Source: HyVt-105 sp049975425 (GTDB lineage Bacteria > Bacteroidota > Bacteroidia > Bacteroidales > VadinHA17). From it: a DNA stretch of 64,000 nt. Of this stretch, positions 1 to 9,055 are shown piece by piece (position 1 is the stretch's first letter; each line of letters opens with the position of its first letter). The notes beneath the pieces are model-generated. The model was not told the origin of the DNA, searched no databases, and was given only the letters and a program-made list of their open reading frames with translations. The translations under genes and the position numbers were made by a program. Location of the stretch: the NCBI GenBank assembly GCA_049975425.1, contig JBNGDI010000010.1:25553-89552 (forward strand), in the 5' to 3' direction.

Positions 1-324
1 CGCCGTGATCAACGTATACCCCAGTCCGTGCCGGCAGGTATACCTGTCGAGGTTTTCTTTTACAGGTTTCCAGCCCGGCGACCATACCGAGCCGTTATCA
101 TTGATATAGAAATACTTCCCTCCGTCGTCCAGTGGAACATTATTATAGCGGAAACGGGTGATGCGGCGCAGTCGGGCATCACGGAAGAAGCTGTATCCCC
201 CGGCCGTATTTGAAATAATGGAAAAGAAATCACGGTTCCCCAGGTAATTGATCCAGGGATAGGGGGTTTTCCACCGGTTTATCACATATTCCCTGTTCTG
301 ATCGTCAAAATGTCCGTATCGCAT
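1..324 (-). CDS. Cellobiose phosphorylase (GH94), N-terminal part, cut by window edge
   Basis: Only the first 108 codons are present; the rest lies beyond the left edge. GH94 cellobiose phosphorylases split cellobiose with inorganic phosphate into glucose 1-phosphate and glucose in the cytoplasm. Reverse-strand translation opens MRYGHFDDQNREYV and continues with PYPWINYLGN, SNTAGGYSFFRDARLRR and RYNNVP, then VWSPGWKPVKENLD and RHGLGY. These are the N-terminal hallmarks of this family. There is no signal peptide, as expected. The start lies 18 bp after the symporter stop, making it the third gene of a regulator-symporter-phosphorylase operon. The catalytic part is not visible, so specificity for cellobiose rather than longer cellodextrins is inferred from the N-terminal match. 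Confidence 0.85.
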   Translation of the reverse strand, partial: MRYGHFDDQNREYVINRWKTPYPWINYLGNRDFFSIISNTAGGYSFFRDARLRRITRFRYNNVPLDDGGKYFYINDNGSVWSPGWKPVKENLDRYTCRHGLGYTLITA

Positions 325-342
325 GGCCAGTGATTTAAGGAA

Positions 343-2217
343 TTAATCTCTCAGTTTGTTCCACCAGGTAAACTTTAGGATCAGGGTGGTTCCTGCCATG
401 ATCCCGATGGCAATCAGGAATGGCCTCCATTCGCGAAGGACCAGGAATATGGGAAATGCAATCAGGGTGGTTTGCCAGATGATACCCACCACAATATTGA
501 ACATATCCAGCCAGAAATTTTGGTTGCCTTCAAAGGAAGGATCTTCACGCACCACCATTTTGTGGACAGGTTTCCAGAATCCCCAGGGGCGGACGCTTTT
601 ATAGAAATTTTTCAGAGTTTCAGAATCTTCGGGTTTGGTAAGCAACGATCCCAGCACACTTCCGGCAGTAGAAACCAGCAGGATGATGGGAAAAGCGTTC
701 ATGCTGAAATTATTCAGCAGAGGCCACTTGTGAAGGATTTCCAGGTTCAGAAGAGGCAGGATCAGGGCGGCTCCGATACCGGCCACCATGCCCCAGAAAT
801 ACCCATATCCATTGAACCTCCACCAGTACCATTTCAGAACATTGGGCGCGGTATATCCACCCCACAGGGCTGCCGTAAGCCACAGGACCACATCATTGAT
901 TGAGGTGATGAGAAAGCCCACCGTGATCCCGATGATCACAATCAGCAGTGAAGAGGCGTAACTCATCATGACATATTTCTTTTCATCGGCATTGGGATTG
1001 ATATATCTTTTGTATATATCGTTTACAATGTATGCCGGGGCGGCATTTACGGTGGCCGCAAAATTGCTCATAAAAGCCGCAAAGAGGCCGGCCATCAGGA
1101 ATCCGAGTAATCCCACGGGCACATAGGTGGCCAGTACCTCCGGGAGAATGCTTTCAAAATCAGGTTCCGTAAGGGAGCCTGTATACAAACTGTCGAAATG
1201 TACCAGGGCCAGTACGGTAAGCCCGGTAATCATAAAATATCTTCCCGGGTTCAGTACCACATTCACCAGGGAGCTCATTTTGGAAGCCTCGCTGGGATTA
1301 CGTGTGGCCAGAATACGCTGCATGTCATAGTTCGGAGCCGGGCCGGCAGCCGAAACAAAGATGCCTTTGAAAAGCATCATGATAAAAAACAATCCGAACA
1401 TCTGGTACCCGTCATTCACAATCCACTCATTGAAAGCATGCAGCTTGTCGGATGCCGCACCGGAGATCTGGGTCCAGTCAAGTCCTGCGGTCCAGCCGAA
1501 CCAGATGCTTTTCCATCCTTCGGGCACAAAGGCATCGATGGTTCCGGGAGCCACCCGGGTCATGGCAATGATTCCGATGGCAATGGAAGAAATGATGAGG
1601 ATACCGTACTGAATCACCTCGGTGATCACCACACTGAACATCCCTCCTTTCACCACATAAAAGGTAGTAACAGCCATCAGGATCAGGGCATAAAGATTCA
1701 CATTGACCTGCGGGTGTTTTAGCAGGTAGTCGGGGTTGGTCACAATAGGGGGCAGAAAAGCCGAAGCGAATTTTCCAATACCCTTGAACCCGTATGACAG
1801 GAATCCAATCACACTGACCAGGGCAAAGATCACCACGATGATGTGTGAAAGATTGGCGGCCAGCCCTTTCCCAAAACGTGTCCTGATCCATTCGGCGCCT
1901 GTCATAACCCGGGAGCGGCGCAACCAGGCCGAGAGGTAAACCATCAGAAAGATCTGGTTAAAAACAGGCCAGAGCCAGGGGATCCAGATGCTTTTCAAAC
2001 CATACACAGCAAGCCAGTAAACAATCAGCATGGTGCCGGCTATATCAAACATACCCGAAGCATTCGATATTCCCAGAAAATACCAGGGCAGGGTATTCCC
2101 TCCGAGAAAATACGACTGGATATTGCGGGAAGCCCTGTGGGAAACCCAGTATCCGATAAAAACGGTGGCTATCAGATACAGCACGATAATACCCAGGTCA
2201 ATAACGTGCAGGTTCAT
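343..2217 (-). CDS. Sodium:solute symporter (SSS family), probable sugar importer
   Basis: A 624-residue inner-membrane protein with about 13-15 hydrophobic helices. It begins MNLHVIDLGIIVLYLIATV and carries the typical SSS segments SYFLGGNTLPWYFLGISN near residue 35 and MSNFAATVNAAPAYIVNDIY in the middle. Family members couple Na+ entry to uptake of sugars or other small solutes. It is followed after 18 bp by cellobiose phosphorylase and preceded by an NrtR-like regulator, so import of cellobiose or a related disaccharide is the natural inference. Since no other transporter lies in the glycan locus, it may also serve mannobiose. Substrate is not proven by sequence. No promoter of its own was seen in the 108-bp gap to the regulator, which suggests cotranscription. 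Confidence 0.85.
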   Translation of the reverse strand: MNLHVIDLGIIVLYLIATVFIGYWVSHRASRNIQSYFLGGNTLPWYFLGISNASGMFDIAGTMLIVYWLAVYGLKSIWIPWLWPVFNQIFLMVYLSAWLRRSRVMTGAEWIRTRFGKGLAANLSHIIVVIFALVSVIGFLSYGFKGIGKFASAFLPPIVTNPDYLLKHPQVNVNLYALILMAVTTFYVVKGGMFSVVITEVIQYGILIISSIAIGIIAMTRVAPGTIDAFVPEGWKSIWFGWTAGLDWTQISGAASDKLHAFNEWIVNDGYQMFGLFFIMMLFKGIFVSAAGPAPNYDMQRILATRNPSEASKMSSLVNVVLNPGRYFMITGLTVLALVHFDSLYTGSLTEPDFESILPEVLATYVPVGLLGFLMAGLFAAFMSNFAATVNAAPAYIVNDIYKRYINPNADEKKYVMMSYASSLLIVIIGITVGFLITSINDVVLWLTAALWGGYTAPNVLKWYWWRFNGYGYFWGMVAGIGAALILPLLNLEILHKWPLLNNFSMNAFPIILLVSTAGSVLGSLLTKPEDSETLKNFYKSVRPWGFWKPVHKMVVREDPSFEGNQNFWLDMFNIVVGIIWQTTLIAFPIFLVLREWRPFLIAIGIMAGTTLILKFTWWNKLRD

Positions 2218-2325
2218 GGCCGAAAACAGATTAAGGGGTAACAGAAATCAACAGGGGAGGAAGGTAGAAAATCCGGTATGGGTGGTCGAAGCATACTTCA
2301 GGGTATGTATTCCGGCAAGGACCGT

Positions 2326-3072
2326 TTAGACAATGAAGGAAATCCTGTTTTTCTTGGTTTTTTCATACACCTCGCGGCTGAACAGGTAATACTGGGCAGG
2401 CTTATGAGGCACGCCCTTCTGTTTCTTCTTCAAGGGGATCACGTAGTGCATCTGTGATATTTTTTTCCGGAAATTGCGTTTGTCAAAAGATGCTCCCAGA
2501 AGGGCTTCATACAGTTTCTGTAATTGCGAAAGAGTAAAATAGTCGGGCAGGAGCTCAAAAGCAATAGGCTCCACTTTCACTTTCTTCTGCAGAGCCTCCA
2601 GGGCTTTATAAAATATATACTTATGATCAAACGCCATCTCCATATCCTTCACCTCATTCACCGGATACCACTGCACGTTTTTTTCCGACAATTTCAGGGT
2701 CACCTTTGTATTATCGATCAGTGCCAGGTATCCCACGGTAATGATCCTGTCGGCGAAGCCCTTGTTTATATGCTTCAGCCATAACTGGTCTTTTTCAGAG
2801 GAAACCCTGTCAAGCTGCCCGAAAGCGGCAAACTGTTCAAGAAACAAATTGTCAAGCCCCGTCAGCTCTTTCAGAATTCTGTAAGCAGCCGTATCCAGGT
2901 CTTCGTCATCGTAAATATGGTAACCGGTAAGTGTGTGGTCGCTGATTAACACTTTCCCCGTTTTCTCATCTTTCAGTTTACGGTCAACCAGCAATACATT
3001 CAATTTTTCAAAATCAAATCCGAATATAACACAGTCAACTGACACATTCGGAACAATTTTGTGGGATATCAT
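2326..3072 (-). CDS. NrtR-like Nudix-derived transcriptional regulator
   Basis: A 248-residue protein with an N-terminal Nudix-fold domain (about residues 8-150) and a C-terminal winged-helix region (about 160-240). The Nudix box is recognisable at residues 50-73 but degenerate: the catalytic REUxEE core reads RILKEL, so two of the glutamates are replaced by Ile66 and Leu70. Loss of catalysis with a C-terminal DNA-binding domain is the pattern of the NrtR family, whose Bacteroides member AraR senses arabinose. It heads the symporter-cellobiose phosphorylase operon and probably controls it in response to a sugar metabolite; the ligand is unknown. A promoter and a small inverted repeat lie just upstream, fitting autoregulation. 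Confidence 0.8.
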   Translation of the reverse strand: MISHKIVPNVSVDCVIFGFDFEKLNVLLVDRKLKDEKTGKVLISDHTLTGYHIYDDEDLDTAAYRILKELTGLDNLFLEQFAAFGQLDRVSSEKDQLWLKHINKGFADRIITVGYLALIDNTKVTLKLSEKNVQWYPVNEVKDMEMAFDHKYIFYKALEALQKKVKVEPIAFELLPDYFTLSQLQKLYEALLGASFDKRNFRKKISQMHYVIPLKKKQKGVPHKPAQYYLFSREVYEKTKKNRISFIV

Positions 3073-3107
3073 TGTTTTTCAGTTATATATAGCTCTGTAA
3101 TACTTAG

Positions 3108-3118
3108 TGTACGATACA
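3108..3118. promoter_or_regulatory. Possible operator of the NrtR-like regulator
   Basis: An imperfect dyad, TGTACGATACA, lies just downstream of the expected transcription start and about 35 bp before the regulator's start codon. Its position would let a bound regulator block its own transcription. The match is short, so this is only a candidate. Confidence 0.25.
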
Positions 3119-3127
3119 TACATTATT

Positions 3128-3158
3128 CAAATATATTGTAATTACCCAGCATAATCAA
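3128..3158 (-). promoter_or_regulatory. Bacteroidota-type promoter for the NrtR-like operon
   Basis: On the reverse strand a TTG box (3156-3158) is followed after 20 bp by TATATTTG (3128-3135), an exact match to the TAnnTTTG -7 element. The predicted start near 3121 gives a leader of about 50 nt before the regulator gene. Confidence 0.55.
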
Positions 3159-3716
3159 TACATACCAGGCGGAAAAAACAACACTTGAAAACAGGCCATA
3201 CTGGTTTTATCTGCTGTCAAAGCGGATTTTTATCACGGAAAATAAACGGCTGAAAACGGGAAATCAGGAAATGCAGTGGAAAACGGCAGCATGGCTCTGG
3301 AAAGGGAAATTAAGTTTATCTTTTACACTATCTGTCAATCGTCCGGCTGGCAAGTATTCATACAAGCAAATAATTATAATAAACAGACAAAATAGTATCA
3401 TTGCTGCCAGTGAAGTATATGTAATTTTATTATGTTATGAAATGTCCGGTTAATATCCCCATTGCCGGACCAGAAACCGGGTGTTGTCATGATCTTTTTT
3501 ACTGAACAGGTTTTTGGTTAATAGGTTTAGGTCAGATCAGATCAGGCAATTCAGGCCGCCTGATAAGGACATCCTTGTCAGGCGGCCCGTTTATTCGCCT
3601 AAATGCCCTTCAAACAGGATTATCCGGATAACAGACACTCTGAGTAAACCGGCATGAAATATCACAAGAATAAATAAAATCGTAATTTGCCGTATCATCA
3701 AAAAAACACCCGCACC
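3159..3716. other. Divergent intergenic region between regulator and GH31 gene
   Basis: No convincing gene. The only sizeable frame (3271-3453) has no domain, no signal peptide and atypical composition. The region holds one strong hairpin (3554-3587, listed separately) and, near 3683-3690, a TAATTTGC box that may be the -7 element of the GH31 gene; this box would place transcription start downstream of the in-frame ATG at 3687, supporting the ATG at 3717. Confidence 0.5.
3554..3587. terminator. Strong orphan hairpin in a divergent intergenic region
   Basis: A 15-bp stem, with one G-T pair, starts GGCCGCCTGA and closes with TCAGGCGGCC around an ACAT loop. It is followed only by CGTTTATT, a weak U tract. 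Neither flanking gene is transcribed into it, so it would end an unrecognised forward transcript or act in the 5' region of the GH31 operon. Confidence 0.45.
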
Positions 3717-6581
3717 ATGCTAGAAAACCGAATCACTCATCTTCTGCTTTGCCTGGCAGGAACCCTGCTGTCCCTCTTCCTTGCCTCGTGCGGCAGCTCT
3801 CCGGTAAGAAAAACCGGTAACGGAATCATCATTTATCCGGAAGCGGCCCCAGCAAACGAATCGGTCAGGCTGCAGGTCATTACCGACGGGATTATCCGGG
3901 TTACCTGCGTTCCGGGGGAAGAATTCACCGAAACAGAAAGCCTGATGGCCGTTGCCAAACCACCGGAAACGGCCGAATTTTCCATCGAACGCAACAAGGA
4001 GAAAGTAAGCCTGCAAACCTCCACTCTCCTGGTAAATGTTTCCCTGGAAACCGGAGAAGTGTCTTTTCACCGCTCCGATGGCAGCACCATCCTATCGGAA
4101 ATTCCGGGAGGAGGCAAAACCTTTCAGCCGGTAACCGTCGGTGAAGAACCTTTCTTCGCCATAAGGCAACAATTCAGCCTCACACCCGGGGAGGCGCTGT
4201 ACGGACTGGGAGGCAATCAAACTTCCTTCATGGACATGAGAGGAAAAAATTTCGACCTCTACCAGTACAACACCCAGGCGGTGGTGCCTTTCCTCCTGTC
4301 TACAAAGAATTATGGCATCCTGTGGGATAACTATTCCAGAAGCAAATTCGGAGATGTGCGCGATTATTTGGAGCTTTCCTCCCTGAAACTCTACAACAAA
4401 CGGGGAGAACCAGGTGGGCTCACCGCCACGTATGCAAACCGGAACAAAAGAAACCAGGTTTATACCTCCCGGGAAGAAAGGGAAATCAATTACCAGTTCA
4501 TCCCCGATCTGGCGAAATTCCCCTCCGGTTATGACCTGAACAACGGCTTTGTAACATGGGAAGGATACCTGGAGTCGGATACAACCGGCACGCACTCGTT
4601 TATATTCACTTCTGCCGGGTATGCCAGATTATGGATCAATGACAGCCTGATCTTCGACCGGTGGAGGCAGTGCTGGAATACCTCATCGAACCATTTTGAT
4701 CTGCCCATGTGGAAGGGCGAAAAAGTATATTTAAAAATCGAATGGATCCCCGACGGAGGAGAATCATTCATCGCCCTGCGGTACCTGGATCCTCCGGAAG
4801 AAGATTTGCAGAATCGCATCTCCCTGTTTTCCGAAGTGGGAGAACAGCTCGATTACTATTTCATAGCAGGAGAAAACATGGACGAGGTGATCGGCGGATA
4901 CCGTACGGTAACCGGGAAAGCCCCCGTTATGCCCAAATGGGCCATGGGCTTCTGGCAAAGCCGCGAAAGATACATGACCCAGGAACAGCTGCTTTCCACT
5001 GCCAGGGAATTCCGGAAAAGAAACATTCCCATCGACAATATGGTGCTTGACTGGCAGTACTGGCCCATTGACAAATGGGGGGACCATGCATTCGACCGTT
5101 CCCGCTTCCCCGATCCTGACGGCATGGTACAAATCCTTCACGATTCGCTCCATGCACACATCATGATCTCGGTGTGGCCAAAATATTATGTGAGAACAGA
5201 AAATTACGAAGCCATGAACAGCCGGGGTTGGCTGTACACCCGAAATGTGGAAAAAGGCCGGAAAGACTGGCTGGGTTATGTCTCCACCTTCTACGACGCC
5301 TTTAATCCCGAAGCACGCGAAGCTTACTGGAACCAGTTAAACGACAGTTTGTTCAGCAGGGGCTTTGATGCCTGGTGGCTTGATGCCACAGAGCCGGATA
5401 TCTTCTCGAACCTTCCCATACAGGAACGGAAAGCCCTGATGGACCCCACCGCACTGGGCCCGGCCGACCAGTATTTCAATGCCTATTCCCTGGTACAGGC
5501 CGGTGGAATTTACAACGGCCAGCGCGAAGTAAGCCCCAACCAGCGGGTATTCATCCTCACCCGTTCGGCATATGCCGGCCTGCAAAGATATTCCGCTGCC
5601 AACTGGAGCGGCGATATTGCAGCCCGCTGGCACGATATGAAAGCCCAGATCCCGTGCGGAGTGAATTTCTCCATGTCGGGAATCCCCTACTGGACCATGG
5701 ATATCGGCGGATTTGCCGTGGAAAGCCGGTATTACAACCCTTCTCCGGCCGATTTGGAAGAATGGAGGGAACTCATGACCCGCTGGTTCCAGTTCGGAGC
5801 TTTCTGCCCTGTATTCAGGGCACACGGACAATATCCCTACCGGGAAATATTCCATGTGGCCCCGGAATCTCATCCCGCTTATCAGAGTATGCTGAAATTC
5901 GATCACCTGAGGTACCGCCTCATGCCATATATCTATTCCCTGGCCGGACAGGTATGGCTCAACGATTATACCCTGATGCGCGGAATGGCCATGGATTTTC
6001 CAAACGATCCCGGCGTTTTCGATATCGGCGACCAGTACCTGTTCGGGCCCTCGCTTCTGATCAACCCTGTTTGCGAATACCAGGCCCGCAACCGGAGCGT
6101 ATACCTGCCGGCAGGAACCGGCTGGTATCATCTTTTTACCGGTGAATATGCCTCAGGTGGGCAAAGGATGGAAGTACCCGCTCCCCTCAACGAAATACCC
6201 ATATTTGTGAGGGAAGGTGCCATCATCCCCTTCGGCCCTCCCCTGCAGTATGCAGACGAGAAAGCCCCCGATCCGGTTACTCTGTATGTATATGCCGGGG
6301 CTGACGGAGAATTTGTTTTGTACGAAGATGAAAATACAAATTATAACTACGAGAATGGAGCGTATACCCTGATCCCCGTCAGGTACAACGATGCCGGCAA
6401 AACACTGACCATCGGGGAAAGATCAGGATCATTCCCCGGAATGCTGACTGAACGAACATTCCACGTGATTTATGTACGCAAAGGCGAACCCGTTCCGGCC
6501 TGGCCGGTTAAATCACCCCATTATACCGTTTATTATGATGGAAGTGAAAACAATCTTCATCTGGATGAACTAAATAAATAA
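3717..6581 (+). CDS. GH31 glycosidase lipoprotein with PA14 insert (alpha-xylosidase-like)
   Basis: A 954-residue exported lipoprotein: signal peptide MLENRITHLLLCLAG with lipobox LASC (Cys25). Next come the GH31 N-terminal domain, a PA14 domain inserted at about residues 255-360 (GYLESDTTGTHSF, ARLWINDSLIFD), then the catalytic barrel. The nucleophile lies in WWLDATEPD (Asp556) and the acid/base in NWSGDIAARW (Asp633). GH31 enzymes with a PA14 insert in this position include the alpha-xylosidase of Bacteroides xyloglucan loci, so removal of alpha-xylose side chains is the best guess; alpha-glucosidase is possible. The start at 3717 was chosen over 3687 because it gives a normal lipoprotein signal and lies downstream of the likely -7 box. 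The next gene begins directly after the stop. Confidence 0.88.
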   Translation: MLENRITHLLLCLAGTLLSLFLASCGSSPVRKTGNGIIIYPEAAPANESVRLQVITDGIIRVTCVPGEEFTETESLMAVAKPPETAEFSIERNKEKVSLQTSTLLVNVSLETGEVSFHRSDGSTILSEIPGGGKTFQPVTVGEEPFFAIRQQFSLTPGEALYGLGGNQTSFMDMRGKNFDLYQYNTQAVVPFLLSTKNYGILWDNYSRSKFGDVRDYLELSSLKLYNKRGEPGGLTATYANRNKRNQVYTSREEREINYQFIPDLAKFPSGYDLNNGFVTWEGYLESDTTGTHSFIFTSAGYARLWINDSLIFDRWRQCWNTSSNHFDLPMWKGEKVYLKIEWIPDGGESFIALRYLDPPEEDLQNRISLFSEVGEQLDYYFIAGENMDEVIGGYRTVTGKAPVMPKWAMGFWQSRERYMTQEQLLSTAREFRKRNIPIDNMVLDWQYWPIDKWGDHAFDRSRFPDPDGMVQILHDSLHAHIMISVWPKYYVRTENYEAMNSRGWLYTRNVEKGRKDWLGYVSTFYDAFNPEAREAYWNQLNDSLFSRGFDAWWLDATEPDIFSNLPIQERKALMDPTALGPADQYFNAYSLVQAGGIYNGQREVSPNQRVFILTRSAYAGLQRYSAANWSGDIAARWHDMKAQIPCGVNFSMSGIPYWTMDIGGFAVESRYYNPSPADLEEWRELMTRWFQFGAFCPVFRAHGQYPYREIFHVAPESHPAYQSMLKFDHLRYRLMPYIYSLAGQVWLNDYTLMRGMAMDFPNDPGVFDIGDQYLFGPSLLINPVCEYQARNRSVYLPAGTGWYHLFTGEYASGGQRMEVPAPLNEIPIFVREGAIIPFGPPLQYADEKAPDPVTLYVYAGADGEFVLYEDENTNYNYENGAYTLIPVRYNDAGKTLTIGERSGSFPGMLTERTFHVIYVRKGEPVPAWPVKSPHYTVYYDGSENNLHLDELNK

Positions 6582-9044
6582 ATGAATGAATGGAATAATC
6601 AGTACCCGAATATGAAATCAATCGTTTCCCATTTCTTTGAGGGGATTTTTCTGCTCGGTTTGATCACAGCCCTGGGGTCCTGTGAGAAACAGGTACCCCG
6701 GGAAAAACTTAATTTCGGAACGGGATGGAAATTTGCCCTGGCGGATGACAAAGCAGCGGTGGAACCCGGTTTTGATGATTCGGAATGGAGGTTGCTGGAT
6801 CTGCCTCACGACTGGAGCATTGAAGGCACATTCAGCAAAGACCACCCGGCCACCACAGGCGGAGGAGCCCTTCCCGGAGGCATCGGATGGTACCGCAAAG
6901 CCTTTCACCTGGATACCGGGCTGGAAGGAAAACAGTTCTACCTGGAATTCGACGGAATATACCGCAACAGTGAAGTATGGATCAACGGCCATTACCTGGG
7001 AAAAAGACCTTACGGTTACATTTCCTTCAGGTACGAAGTCACTCCCTGGATTCATTTCGGAAACCAGGAAAATGTTGTGGCAGTCAGGGTGGATAATTCC
7101 CAACAACCCAATTCCAGATGGTATTCCGGATCGGGCATATACCGGAATATTTGGCTGGTTTCCACCGGCCCTGTGGCAGTGGATCACTGGGGGACTTTCG
7201 TTACCACCCCCGAAATGAATGAACATTCGGCCCGGATGCATGTAGAAACCCGTATCAGAAACAGCACCGGGAACACGGAGACGGTAACCCTGGAAACATC
7301 GGTATACGACAGGAACAACCACCGTGTAGCCAGTACCCGTACCAAAGGGATAACCCTGACAGATACCGTGACGGTGGTGCAACATGAACTTACCGTGGAA
7401 GAACCGCAGTTATGGTCTGTGGATGACCCTTCTCTTTACCGGGTAGTTTCGGTAATCATGAAAAACAAACGTTCCCTCGATGTATATGAAACGGTTACCG
7501 GAATCCGCTCGTTCCGCTTCGACCCGGAAAAGGGCTTTTTCCTGAACGGAAATCCCATGAAAATACAGGGGGTATGTGAGCATCACGACCTGGGGTGTCT
7601 GGGAGCATCCATCAATACACGGGCAATTGAACGCCGGCTGGAAATTTTGAAAGATATGGGCTGCAATGCCATCCGTACCGCCCATAACCCCCCTTCACCC
7701 GAATTTCTCGACCTGTGCGACCGGATGGGATTCCTGGTTATGGATGAGGCTTTCGACATGTGGAAAATTTCCAAAACGAAATTTGACTACAGTCGCGACT
7801 GGGACAAATGGCACCGGAAAGACCTGGAAGACATGGTTTTGCGCGACCGCAACCATCCCAGCGTGATCATCTGGAGTATTGGGAACGAAGTCATGGAACA
7901 ATGGGACAGCACAGGAACAGGATCGGTCATAGCCACCCGGCTGGCAGCGATCGTTCGGCAACTTGACAATACCCGCCCCATTACCTCCGGGTGCAATTAC
8001 CCCGAACCCAAAAACCCGGTGATTCAATCAGGAGCGCTCGACCTCATCGGCTACAACTACCACCATGAGACCTTCCCCCGGTTCCTGTCCGATTTCCCCG
8101 GCCAGGCATTTATTGCCACCGAAACCACTTCGGCTCTGGCTACCCGGGGCAGTTACGATATGCCTTCCGATTCGGTGCGCCGATGGCCCGTTCGATGGGA
8201 CATCCCGTTTACCGGAGGAAACCCCGACTATTCCTGTTCATCATACGATAACTGTTCGGCCCCCTGGGGCTCAACACACAGGGAAAGCCTGGAAATCATC
8301 AAAAAATACGAATTTCTTTCCGGCATGTTCATCTGGACAGGTTTTGACTATCTGGGAGAGCCCACCCCCTACGGATGGCCGGCCCGGAGCTCCTATTTCG
8401 GTATCATCGACCTTTGCGGCTTCCCGAAAGATGCCTATTATCTATACCAGAGCGAATGGACCAACACCCCGGTACTGCATCTTTTCCCCCACTGGAACTG
8501 GAAACCCGGCCAGGAAGTAGATGTATGGGTATATACCAACTGTAAGGAAGCTGAACTTTTCCTGAATGACAGTTCACTGGGAAAGAAACAAAAAACTGCC
8601 GGTGATCTGCATCTGATGTGGAGAGTGCCTTTTGAAGAAGGTACCCTGATGGCCGTGGGGATAACAGGAGAACACGACACCCTGGTCACCCGGGTGAAAA
8701 CTGCCGGAGAACCGGCACGCCTGGTTCTCGATCCCGACAGGAACAAACTGGCAGCCGGCGGGTCAGATCTGTCATTCATCACTGCGACGGTCAAAGATCA
8801 AGAGAACAACACGGTACCACTGGCTGATAACCTGGTCAGGTTTTCCATCGAAGGGGATGCCGCCATTGCCGGTGTGGACAATGGCAGCCAGACCAGCCAA
8901 GAGCCTTTTCAGGCCAACAGCCGAAGGGCATTTCACGGAAAATGCCTTCTGGTGATAAGGGCCGGCAGTAAAAAAGGGACAGTTACCGTAAAGGCAACCT
9001 CGGAAGGGCTGGAAACTGCCGAATGTGTCCTGAAAATCGAATAA
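6582..9044 (+). CDS. GH2 beta-galactosidase-like lipoprotein
   Basis: An 820-residue GH2 enzyme with the usual order: sugar-binding jelly roll (about 45-200), immunoglobulin-like domain (200-310), catalytic barrel (310-620) and C-terminal Ig-like domains. The acid/base is in WSIGNE (Glu436) and the nucleophile in FIATETTS (Glu514). HNPPSPEFLDLCD and DEAFDMW are typical of the beta-galactosidase branch found in Bacteroidota polysaccharide loci. A lipobox LGSC gives a lipidated Cys34. The ATG touches the GH31 stop codon, indicating translational coupling; a second in-frame ATG at 6612 would give a shorter, more standard signal peptide. With GH31 it could trim beta-galactose from xyloglucan or galactoglucomannan. 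Specificity is inferred. Confidence 0.87.
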   Translation: MNEWNNQYPNMKSIVSHFFEGIFLLGLITALGSCEKQVPREKLNFGTGWKFALADDKAAVEPGFDDSEWRLLDLPHDWSIEGTFSKDHPATTGGGALPGGIGWYRKAFHLDTGLEGKQFYLEFDGIYRNSEVWINGHYLGKRPYGYISFRYEVTPWIHFGNQENVVAVRVDNSQQPNSRWYSGSGIYRNIWLVSTGPVAVDHWGTFVTTPEMNEHSARMHVETRIRNSTGNTETVTLETSVYDRNNHRVASTRTKGITLTDTVTVVQHELTVEEPQLWSVDDPSLYRVVSVIMKNKRSLDVYETVTGIRSFRFDPEKGFFLNGNPMKIQGVCEHHDLGCLGASINTRAIERRLEILKDMGCNAIRTAHNPPSPEFLDLCDRMGFLVMDEAFDMWKISKTKFDYSRDWDKWHRKDLEDMVLRDRNHPSVIIWSIGNEVMEQWDSTGTGSVIATRLAAIVRQLDNTRPITSGCNYPEPKNPVIQSGALDLIGYNYHHETFPRFLSDFPGQAFIATETTSALATRGSYDMPSDSVRRWPVRWDIPFTGGNPDYSCSSYDNCSAPWGSTHRESLEIIKKYEFLSGMFIWTGFDYLGEPTPYGWPARSSYFGIIDLCGFPKDAYYLYQSEWTNTPVLHLFPHWNWKPGQEVDVWVYTNCKEAELFLNDSSLGKKQKTAGDLHLMWRVPFEEGTLMAVGITGEHDTLVTRVKTAGEPARLVLDPDRNKLAAGGSDLSFITATVKDQENNTVPLADNLVRFSIEGDAAIAGVDNGSQTSQEPFQANSRRAFHGKCLLVIRAGSKKGTVTVKATSEGLETAECVLKIE

Positions 9045-9055
9045 AGCCCTTTGTT

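Noticed and set aside
3271..3453. 60-codon open frame upstream of the GH31 gene
   Set aside because: No start signal, no domain and odd composition; treated as non-coding.
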